Shown: positions 23,160 through 34,500 of the stretch, piece after piece
Layout: each line of letters begins with the position of its first letter
Position numbering within the stretch: position 1 is the stretch's first letter
DNA from: Gigantopelta aegis
Taxonomy: Eukaryota; Mollusca; Gastropoda; Neomphalida; Peltospiridae
Direction: 5' to 3'
Assembly: GCF_016097555.1 (NCBI RefSeq)
Contig: NC_054701.1
Coordinates: forward strand, 60,217,481-60,281,480
Length of the DNA stretch: 64,000 nucleotides
Translations under genes and position numbers: made by a program
Notes under the pieces: model-generated
Databases searched by the model: none
Seen by the model: the letters and a program-made list of their open reading frames with translations, nothing else
Told to the model about the DNA's origin: nothing

Positions 23160-23296
23160 GGTTTTTTAAAAATTATTTTATTTTATTTTCGAAATTTTAT
23201 GCTTTGTTTTAATTTCTTTCTTTTTTAGTTTATTATTTTATTTCTTATTTTATTTTAAAATTATTTTCATTTATTTATTTATTTATTTTCATTTTA

Positions 23297-23298
<2 letters not shown>

Positions 23299-23335
<37 letters not shown>
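23299..23335. repeat. (GT)n microsatellite, split by a SINE
   Basis: About 37 bp of GT repeats end where SINE family B begins; GT repeats resume at about 23732-23747 after the SINE tail. The SINE therefore inserted into an existing microsatellite. Confidence 0.9.
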
Positions 23336-23336
<1 letters not shown>

Positions 23337-23337
<1 letters not shown>

Positions 23338-23731
23338 CGGCCTCGGTGGCGTCGTGGCAGGCCATCGGTCTACAGGCTGGTAGGTACTGGATTCGGATCC
23401 CAGTCGAGGCATGGAATTTTTAATCCAGATACCAACTCCAAACCCTGAGTGAGTGCTCCGCAAGGCTCAATGGGGTAGGTGTAAACCACTTGCACCGACC
23501 AGTGATCCATAACTGGTTCAACAAAGGCCATGATTTGTGTTATCCTGCCTGTGGGAAGCGCAAATAAAAAATCCCTTGCTGCCTGCCGTAAAAGGAGTAG
23601 CCTATGTGGCGACAGCGGGTTTCCTCTAAAAAAATCTGTGTGGTCCTTAACCATATGTCTGACGCCATATAACCGTAAATAAAATGTGTTGAGTGCGTCG
23701 TTAAATAAAACACTTCTTTCTTTCTTTCTTT
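23337..23731 (+). mobile_element. SINE family B, complete
   Basis: Head ccggcctcggtggcgtcgtg, A-box-like and B-box-like (ggattcggatccc) motifs, spacer, shared core, and tail gtcgttaaataaaacacttc with (ttct)n. Very similar to the nested copy at 14212-14597. Confidence 0.9.
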
Positions 23732-23902
23732 GTGTGTGTGTGTGTGTCTGCGCGCGCGCGTATGTGACTGCAACCTCACCCCATTTATTTTGGGCTATGT
23801 TAAGTTACTCTCTGTTGTTGTTTTTTTATTTGATTAATATTACTATATTAATTGTTTATGTTATTTATTTAATCTATGATACTTCATGATTCTTGAATTT
23901 CT

Positions 23903-24200
23903 TCGGGGCGGGATGTAGCTCAGTGGTACAGCGCTCACCTGATGCGCGATCGATCTAGAATCAAGTTCCGTCAGTGGGCCCATTGGGCTATTTCACGTTC
24001 CAGTCAGTGCTCCACAACTGGTGTAACAAAGGACGTGGTATGTAGGCTACTATCCCTTGCTGCTAATCGAAAAGAGTATCCCATGAAGTGGCGACAGCGG
24101 GTTTCCTGTCTATATCTCTGTGGTCCTTAACCATGTCTGACGCCATATAATCGTAAATACAATGTGTTGTGTGCGTCGTTAAATAAAATATTTCCTTCCT
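23903..24200 (+). mobile_element. SINE family A
   Basis: Complete head (ggggcgggatgtagctcagt), core with a deletion of the gcatataaaagatc segment, and tail gtcgttaaataaaatatttc with tcct repeats. Confidence 0.85.
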
Positions 24201-25144
24201 TCATGATTCTTCATTCCACGCAACTGATAGCATTTTATCGTCTGTCAAATGAGCTCTACTTGTTATAATCATAACCAGTTGCAACCGTATAGCACATTAG
24301 AAATCTTGTAATGGCGTCTGCAATTTGCTGTCGTGTCGTGTTAATTTGTGATGGGTGATTAGCGATTGGGTTGTTGTCATTACCTTATCTGCTAAATAAT
24401 AATGGTAAATAGGTGATTGAACAGCCAAGGTAGACAAAAAAACAGGTATAATTTTTTTTTTAATTTTGAACACTAGCCGCCAAACAGTCGAATTTGTGAT
24501 ACATTTTTAACATCTGCGGACTGGTGCATTGAAAACGAATGACACCTGTCATGTTAGAATGGTTCTAGTTAAGTTGGCTGAGTGTCCTCTATGCCCGTTG
24601 CACCAGGACAAGAGTTGGCATGAGTTCCTTATTTTCCCCATAACGATTTTAAAGAAATATTTGTTAGAATTAGTTTAAGGTTAGGGTTAGGGTTAGCGAT
24701 AGTTATATAAAATATCTTTTAAAACAATTTGTTCTATAAAACCAACATAATCATGATAATGTTTATATTTCGTAATCCAGGCCTAACACTACGTCGTTTG
24801 TAGTAGTGGGGAAAATACGGAACTCTTTCCCTTTTTTTAATCAGTTTTGTTTTCCTAAAAATAAACATTAAATGTTTGCATTGGATAACAACTTAAGCTT
24901 TTCGTTATAAGTGTAATGAAGAATGTAGTTACCTATAAATGTATTAGACAACTATTGATATGTATTACAATAAATACTGATATTTGTGATGAAATTACAT
25001 AGCTTAAAATATTCTTTCCTTTCATCAGTAAGATGGTAATGACTGTAATCTAAGTGCCAATATGAAACTTATCTCAAACCTACTGTTCATAATATTCTGG
25101 ATCTTCATATGATGTTTTTATATTTGTTTTCAGATTTGAAAATC

Positions 25145-28100
25145 ATGGCCTTTACAATACTGGATAACCTCAAGGGATTTGTGACAAGCCGTCCGCCTCT
25201 CATTATTTTTATGATATGTCTGGCATCATTTGCTGTTGTCCTTGTAATGTTTGCCTACATAGTCCAAGTAAATGACATACCAAAAAATGACATATCTGAG
25301 GTATGTTACTTTAAACTGTTATTGTTAAATTGTGCATTTTATCATTTATTAAAAAAAAAATTATTTTAAAAAAGATTGATATATTTGATGAAGTTTAAAA
25401 GTAGAGCTGGGCGATATTGAAATTTGAGGTTCGGTACCGATTTTGGTATTTTTTAGGTGATTTACCGATATCAAGTGGTTCTGAAAATACCGAATGGTAT
25501 TTTCAGTATATTCGGCTTTAGATGTATACCTGAGTTGAGGCTCACCCGTTAATTTCATCTAAATAAAATTAAATTCCATACACAAGGCTCTAATCTGATT
25601 CAGGGTTTCATACAGAGGGGGGACTGGGGGATTTATCCCCCCCCCCCATGATTTTGACATGGGGGGATATCCACCCATCAATCTGCAGAGCAGTGGGGGG
25701 GTTTTAAGGTCATTTTTAGCTCTTAGCATAAAAAAAATGCTAGGTAGAGAGAATATGTTAATTAGCAAATGTTAATTATCTAGCTGTTTTGCATGTTTTT
25801 GGCTTGGGAACAGCAGCCAATAGGCGGATGAAAGTTTTTTAAAGGTCATTTTCTGCCAGAATGCGCCGCAGATTCATATAGAAGTATTTGTATAGAAGGT
25901 TAAAGGGACACACCCTAGTTACGGCTAGTTGTTAACCATTACGGCGTTGTTTTTCGCTATTAAACCCCTTTTTTTACAAATAAAATTGCACTTTACTTAC
26001 CGTTTATTATTTAGAATATACATTTCCATTCACCTGAGGTGTTTTTTGGTAATCCTGGTTTTTGTAATACCACAAAATGCATTTTTCGTATTTCTTAAAA
26101 ACTGACACACGTTTGAGAAAAAAACGTTGAGCAGACAAGGTCTAATCTATTTTTAGAGGGGATATTTCCATTTCAATGTCACAGACGTTGGTATACCACA
26201 TGACCATTATCATTTTGGTTCGGTTTGTTTTCTCGTGCACGGTTCTCGAAATCAACATCCGATTTGTTGTTGTTCATTTGTGAGATTTTTCTTCACAGTT
26301 CGTGAACATTTTCAGTAACAATAAAGTTCAGACAAGTAAGTGTCTCAATACAAAACGTTACAAAGCCTTAAAACCAATAATTTTGCTAAGTCTTACGATA
26401 TCTGGAGAGGGGATACAACCAGGACAGAACAGTTGGAACATGTCCAGGAGAGGTGAAAAGAACGCACCCCAAGTCTGTGCGCACTCTGTGAAATTTGTCG
26501 TGACGTAGGCATTGTTGTGCTTAGCGACATCTACCGGTGACATCAGAATACTAACTTTCAAAATTATTTCAAGCAGTTGGGACATGGGGATTCCCATGGT
26601 ATTTATTGATATAAAACCTGCTTTTTCACTCCATTTGATAAAAACGTGTGTTACAGGTTTGTAGATTGACCAAATTATAATTTATTTTCGCTGGATGGAA
26701 CTAGGGTGTGCGGCTTTATATTTGTGTACTAAATATTTATGAGATAAAAAGGAAACAAAAACATGATAATTGTATACAGCTGATTTTATTTCACAAGATA
26801 ATGAACAGTAACGATAATTTGTGATTGTACGTGGAGAAACTGAAGGAGGCAGAGAAGTAAATCAACCAATGAGCATTAGGTTGTAAACGAATGTAGGACG
26901 CTGTTAATTCAGCTCATTTTGAAAAAAACCAAACCCAATGTGGTTTGCAATTGAGTAAGAAATTTGATTTTTGACAATAATTACACCTGCATATGTTGAC
27001 AACAACTTTTTGCTTTTATGTTAATATAGTCGACAGTGTATTATTATTTACTTCTCTGCTACCTGAAATCATTGGCTATATATTATGGCTGCTGGTGCAT
27101 GCGCAGTCAAATGATAAACAATGCCGATGAGAAGACATTTTTTAATGTATAAATTATCAGAATAAAAGTTATAAGATGGAATACATCATTTATTTTGTCC
27201 ACATTTTTGACGATTTTCACGGTTAGTGCATTAGAATAGATCAGTTATGCCGACTGTTTTGGCTGCCTGATTGTGTTCCGATATGCCAGGAAATCGCATC
27301 TCTGGGCATCTAAAATCAAAAATTTTCTGGGGGAGGGCCAGACCCACCGCTTGCAACGCGCCTAAGCCACACAGTCAGGTCCCCCATCATTTTTTTTCTG
27401 GCGGAAACCCTGTGATTTATACCCAACTCAATTTGCGTTCGTCAGATATATTGTTATTGCTTTACTAATGGCAGGAAACAGTTTTCAATACCAAAATTTC
27501 AGTATTTAGAAATTTGCTCAGTACAGTAAATCGGTATTGATATGTTACCGATACTGAACAGTATAAATGGTATACCGCTGCCTAGTTCTAGTTTAAAGCA
27601 CATTGTTAATTTTGAAATATAGTCAGGATAACACATACCACTGCCTTTGATATACCAGTTGTGGAGCACTGGCTGGAATGGGAACTAGCCCAATGGGCCC
27701 ACCCAGACAAACCATGCATCAAGTGAGCGCTTTGCCACGGGGCTAGTCCCACTCCTATATGAAACAAAAATGTGACATATGTTCGTGTATAATGATGGTA
27801 CATTTTTATCAGAACACTATACGAGTAGTTATTTATGCCCACAAGAAATAATGTTTGTATGATTAATGATATAAATTACAACACACACTGTTAGAAAATA
27901 GTTGTAGCATTTTTTTATTTTGGGAGCCATTCACAATTATCAACATTTTTAAACTCTGCAATGAATACTTTTTTTGACACTGTTCACTCACCTAAAATAT
28001 ACATTGCAAATTATAATTTTGCAAGGGATATTTTTTCAAATTTGTTTTAGAGCGTGGCGGTATACCATATATACCATTTGGTATCGGTGTCATGTTAATA

Positions 28101-28541
28101 CCGATTTACCGTACCGAGCAAATCTCAAAATACAGTATACTGAAATTTCGGTATTGACAATATATCTAACAAAAACATTTTTAAACAGTGCAATGAGTAC
28201 TTTTTTCGATACATTCCACTCACTTAAACTATACACTGCATTTGGCGAGCGTGCAAGTACTTTTTGCACCCCTGAATTAGCAGGTGAGACTTAGCTCTGG
28301 CATGCATTTAAAGCCGAGTATACCAAAAATACAGCTTGGTAATGGTATTGTATCAATACCGAATATCGTACTGATACCAATGTAAATCACCACCAAAATA
28401 CCGATACCGAAATTGAAATTTCAATACCGCCCAGCTCTAATTTGTTTTTGTTTAAAAGAATATACTAACATTAACAGCCTCCCCTTAGTATATATGTTTT
28501 TATGCTTGTTAAAATATTAGTAATTGTTAATGACCCCCCCC

Positions 28542-28572
<31 letters not shown>

Positions 28573-31500
28573 ACTACATTTGTTTGCTACTGCATTTGAC
28601 CTGCATCAACAAGTGTACATGGTTCTTTTCATGCACACTCAGTATTGGAAATAATATACATCCTCTTTGCAATTTGTTAAAAACGTTTTCTCTCTTGTTT
28701 ACAGAATTGGAATACTTTCCTAGATAGTTTTTCCAAAATTGACTTCTGTGTTAAGAGCAACTTGAGTGACTATGCGATTGAGTCTCCCACAACTCAGAGA
28801 TTAGTGAAGGAAGCATTGTCACAGACTGTGACAACATCCACCCTGCAGCCTGATCCACTAGTGTACGTGTATGAATATTTTTAAAATACTGTTTTTAACC
28901 ATGAACAACAGGCCTCTGAAAATTGAAATTTTGCCCAACCCATTTATGGGTTATGCTAAAATCAATTCAGGTAACCCATTTCCTTTGTGCGTAACCCATT
29001 ACGTCCATAGAAATGATGTCCTAAATTTAAAGGACGAATGAAAAATAGGTTGGCAAAATTAGATTTGCAAGAACGGAGCAATTTTCAGAAACCTGAATAT
29101 TTTGTGCACAAGTAATTAGTGCCATAAAGACTAAGAGATGTTCTTTCTCATTATTGAATACATACATTTGTGTCATGTCATGTCATAGGGTTTAACATGC
29201 ACATTCAGAGCAAGCTGTTGTAGCGCACGCCTGTCGTGGGCGCAAGTGCTTGCGGAGCAAGCTCTTTCGTCCAAGACAGAAAGTGGGGGGGGGGGGGGGG
29301 GGGTGCAAGGGAGCACCAGCAGTCCGACCGGGATCGGTAGCAGTCGGGGGACATACATGTATACATATAGATTGCTATATTAAAATATTGCCATGTACAT
29401 ATATGGTTTTAAATATTTAAAATATATTACACTGTGCCGACCTCGACGTAAAAACAATTGAGGGCTGATTAATTGTTCCCCGAACTCAGATTATGGGGAG
29501 CCATTTTAGATAATACCATATTAATACCTTATAACTTCACATGCTGAGGAGCTAAAAATTATTCCCTTTGAACTAATCTCAGGAGTTACGGCAGGGGTGC
29601 ACAAATGTGAAATTGTGATAGTTGCCCGGTGGGCAACCAGTACCTGAAGTTTGGTTGCCCAACATCATCTCTTGGTTGCCCACATATTTCATGAAACTGA
29701 AATTTAAAATGTTTTTATTATTATCATTACTTATCAGTTTAGTTTTATTTCTTTTTTAATATTATTTATCTACAGCTCATCTTCGCTTTTGTTTTGTTTA
29801 ACGACACCACTGGAGCACGCTGATTAATTAATCATCGGCAACTGGATGTCAAACATTTAGTAACTCTGACTCGTAGTCATCAGAGGAAACCCGCTACATT
29901 TTTCCTAATGTAGCAAGGGATCTTTTATATGCACTTTCCCACAGACAGGAAGGCACATACCACAGCCTTTGTCCGGTTGTTCAGCTTGTAAAATACGTAG
30001 CCTAAGAATGCTGACTTCATGTTATGACAACTATCCATTTACGTCAAAAGGTTTTGATTAAAAAAAAATTACGGTCTTTTTAAAATGTAGATAACTTTTG
30101 AGATGTCACCTCACAGTCATCAAATTTATATAATATTTTATCTAACAAATATCATGATTATTTTAAACTAATTGTATTCAGTGTACGTTTAACTGCAATT
30201 TGTATAAATACTGCATGTTCCTTTCCCGCGCTCGCGAAATACATGAGTGCGAAATTAACAAAGACAACGGAAATAAACAAACGAAACAGCAGTTAAGTAT
30301 TCATTAATGCGAACAACTATTTGGTGGTGGGGTTTTTTCTCACAAATTTACATCAAGATTTATTTGCGTGTAATTGTATTGTTTAATGTCTGCAACAATG
30401 TCTTTTGACACGTGCAAGTCTCGGCTGACTGTCAAGCGTGACCTATATGCACACTGAGAATAGCCAATAAATGTTTTCCAAACGTTCGCGAACTATGAGA
30501 TTGGTTCCCAACGTGGAAATTGGGTTTAACGTGAAGTGCATAAACCAGTTTAGCGGACGTTTTTGTTTTGCTTGGTCTACCTGAACTCGGCCCTCGTCTA
30601 CTTGTCTTTGGCCCTGAACTAGCATGTGTATTGAAACTGACACGCAATTTCGGTCCGTTTTTATTACTTTGGCTCAAAGACTTACAGAGTTAAAATAACA
30701 CGCTACAGATTTTTCAGACTTTTCTTTCATACATGTTGCCGTTAAAATTAATAACTGTGATTATTAAAATAAGCAAACATTGTTATGCTGAATTCTTGAT
30801 GACACCGCTTCTCGTTACCAGTCGCGAGATCCCTGTTAATATTTGGTATTATTATTATATGTTAGGTGTCGGATAGATTATGTAACCGATTGTTCACATC
30901 GGAAGATAGAAAATGGCTTAGCCAAATTTTTAGCTCAGAACTGGATGCTTGTTGGTGTAGTTTGTGGCCTTTCACATGTCTTGTGCCCTTTGCTAATAGC
31001 CACCATTCTGAAACGTATCTGTCTGCATTGAACTCGTCAAAATCATGCACGGTGGACGCTGAGTGGATGGCAGCGTTAGGGTGGATATTTATATTGCCTG
31101 TCAGTCAAGTTATCAGTTTCGATACTTTTGAATTGCCCGTGACTGTCTGAGTGTCAGGAAGTTTTGTTTTTCATTTTACTTGTTTTATGAGTTTCTTAGT
31201 TGCCCGTCGGGGCAACTGTTTGACAAAGAATGGTTGCCCGCAACATATTTTGGTTGTCCCGGGCGCGTGGACAACCAATTTGTGCACCCCTGTACGGGGG
31301 GAGAGAGTGATAGCTCCCCTTAAATGGTGACATCTGTACTCTTTAATTTTTTGAGAGGCTCTAGTGTGAATTTCAACAATAGAAATAAGCTGAATTCTTT
31401 CACCAGCCCATGAGACAATGTATCTAGAAATCTCCTTGACAGCCAATATTATCACTAGTCCAGATAATTAGTTTGTAATGTTCATGTGGAAGTGCCAATC

Positions 31501-34500
31501 TTTTGACTGCTCAAAATGAATCTGCTTTGTAATATTTTACTTTTACCATTGTGCTTCTCCTTTGAGTCCCAATCTTTCAGTTGCAAGAAAAACTATTTAT
31601 TTGTATACTGTGATGTTTTGAAAACATTTGACATTAAATCTTAAATAATAAAAAAATTACATCTATAGGCTATAAATCAATATTATTAAAAAAAAAATTG
31701 GGAGTGCAGTTTTCCCCTCTTTGTCATTTTCAAGGGTACAAATATCCTACATGTGGGCAGTGTTTCTGTCAGAAAGAAATGTTTGGGTATGACACTATGG
31801 AATTGAATGCAACCACAGTCAACAAGTGGTATGGTGGGCCTCCCCCAGAATGAAAATGGGTTAGGGTTAAGAAAACCATACAATAATGATAAAGAGTCAT
31901 TAATTTAACTTAAAATGTTTTTAATCTGCAAAAATATTTCAGTATGGCGATATACCCTTTTTTGCTGTCAGAAACCCTGGTGAGTCTAATATTAGGAAAT
32001 TTTATGATTTTTGTTCATCTTGATTTTAAGGTTAATCTTTTTTATTTTTTTGCAGCAATGTGTCTGTGGCAATGATAGTTGTCCTGACTCCTACAGCTGA
32101 ATTTCTCAATATTCCTCGTAACATCACACACATTTCCACCACCTTGACAGGAGAGCAGTTAGGCCTGGAAGGTTAGTATGATTGAAATCGAATGGGATAT
32201 AGTGACAATGTTATTTCTTCCATGACTAATACAATTTCATTCCATTTCAATCAGTTTCCAGGGGTATTTTTTAATCACAACTTTATTTTTTCAATTAAGA
32301 AAATTGTATGGTTTTAAAAAACCCAAAACATTATTTCAGTACATATAAATTTGGTAGGAAAAACCAGACTAATCCAAATCAATTAGTAATCAAGGTTATT
32401 TGTCAATCCCATGTGGATTCAGATGAGTTGGATACCTATTTATAATAAAGATTGTTTGTCACAGGGTTCGCACGCATCCTGGAAAACCCTGGAAAGTGCT
32501 TAAATTCTATTTTCATCCTGGAAAGTGCTTAAAACCCCCTGGAAAGTCCTGGAATTTTACTATTTTTTATATATATTTTTTTCATTTAATAATAATTATT
32601 TGGAAAATATATTTATAAATGATCGCGTTTGACGTCTGGTTCCAAACTATATCCTTCATGCAACAGTAATTATAAGAGGTCGACTGCCATTGGTCAACTG
32701 TTAAAATGTATACACAGTAAGAAGGCGTGGACATAAATGAACACATGCAACTTGTGATTGGTTGAATCAATTATGTAACTGTAAGCAGTCTTGTTTCTGA
32801 TGTTTGTGAGTTTGAAACTACTGTCAAAGATAAATAATTTAGTAGATAGCAGTAACCAGTGCCTTCCAACAAAACAAATACTCCTAAGGCTTATGTCTTA
32901 GATCTTGTTAGTATATTAATGATAACAGCTGGTAAAGATGTTGCTGAAATCCATTTCAATTTATATCGGTCAAATTAAGCTTAATATTTTAATAGTATTG
33001 AGGTAAAAATATATTTGAGGTTAGCATATAACATTGTCTATACTCAGTTTAGGCCTGCTTGTTTTGGGCATATATATTTTGAGCACAATTTTAGGCCTTT
33101 CGCCTTGACTTTGGTGCAATCAAAAAGTCTCATCTATATAAAGTTATATAATTCTGAATCATGACCAAAAATAAATTAATCTTGACCAAAAATAATTGAA
33201 ACCCTCAAAAACATTTCCACAATGTGGTTAGATATGTATTATGGTTATGGAGTGTTTTGCTGTAAGATCCAGCATTGAGACACAGATGCATGCACACCCG
33301 CATACCCACAGTCAAAAAAAATCTGCACACTACAACATTTTTTTATTTATGTATTTTTACATCTTTAGCATCCATGTGATATATCTAGATTAGGTGTAGC
33401 TTATGATTGAGACATAACAACCACTGAATAAACAGTTTACTGGGGTGCCGTTAAAAAAATATTTTCCAGATAATATTATCAGACTCCTGGAAAAATGTAA
33501 AATGGTGCTTAAAAGTCCTGGAAAATGAAAATGTTTTTAAGTGTACGAACCCTGTAGTCAGTACTAAAACCTATTTGTCCCAAAACCATTAATATATACT
33601 GATTTTTGTTTTGTTTACAGGTGCTGCAGCTGAACTTGACCTCAATATGACCTTCATGCTATCTAACCACTGGAACACATCTCATTGCGACTTGAAAGGG
33701 TGGTGCAAGCCATTGAAAATAACAACTTGTATTAGTTTCCAGGCACCCTTATCAGTGTTTCCACGCACCAGGTACAACCATATTCTCCATTAGATGTTGT
33801 GGGCTTTTTTGTCACCCGTTGATTTTTGTACTGCTATTTGCTTGGAATGTTCGGGCAAAGTGCCATAGGTCATAGGTCAGGTTAAGCATCCATAAAAAGA
33901 GAAACTGATCCAAGTTTTCTTCAGTGTGATAAAACACAAGTAAACCTACTAGCTGTAAAATATGTGACCCACTCTGGCGAAATCATTCACATGTCGCAGT
34001 TGCCGAAAAAAATACACTACCTGGTGAAAATTGCGATTTTGACAGAAAACAGTACCTACATGTTTAAGTTATCATTTCAAACTACCCTTGTTAATTTAAT
34101 AACATGTAAATACTTTTTATTACAATTTTATTCAGAGAGTCAAAACAATAGTCCAAATTAGGCTGTTCTTTGTTCATTTTCACCACTTTGAATCGCGGTA
34201 GCCGTTTGGTGAAAGCTTCATCTTTGGTATCAAACAGCACCAAAATAATTCCTCTACACCATCCTTTCAGTGACGTATTGGTATGACTTAGCTGTAAGCC
34301 AATAGGAATTAAAATTGACCATGCACAAACCAGTTTGTTACTAGGCAGACATCTTAAGTGATTGATATACAGCCTTTGATTGGAAGTGTGAATTTATGTA
34401 ACATTCCAATCAGTTATTTTACTTTTTGATAATTTTAAAGTGAGTAAAAATGACGCTCTTCTTGCGAGAGCTTTCAGTGAGCTGAACAATCTAAATTTAA

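Larger units (their letters stand above)
18644..25144. other. Divergent intergenic region between MNT and TMEM248
   Basis: Should contain both promoters and at least one non-coding 5' exon of TMEM248, because the first coding exon is preceded by a splice acceptor at 25131-25133. That exon could not be located. Contents I can name are two LINE fragments, several SINEs, a small MITE, (GT)n tracts and poly-G/C-rich repeat debris around 21510-21660 and 21900-21985. Confidence 0.6.
25402..27590. mobile_element. MITE with tagagctgggcg ends, copy C, split by an insertion
   Basis: Left part 25402-25600 and right part 27418-27590 align continuously with copy A at 13677-14083 (reverse orientation), for example across tctgatt|tatacccaac. 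The gap is filled by the CAGGGTTTC element. In TMEM248 intron 1. Confidence 0.8.
29438..31325. repeat. Older dispersed repeat interrupted by a hAT-like element
   Basis: 29438-29591 and 31293-31325 together match, in reverse orientation, the uninterrupted copy at 55823-56012 (shared atctaagttaggagagc-like and ttatggggagc motifs). The break falls exactly at the CAGGGGTG element. Confidence 0.65.

Noticed and set aside
24673-24697. Short ttagggttaggg run as interstitial telomere
   Set aside because: Only two to three units; common by chance and not evidence of a telomeric fusion.
26302-26597. Two opposite frames of 68 and 79 aa that recur in the TTAA elements
   Set aside because: They recur because the element recurs; neither resembles a transposase, and both strands are equally open.
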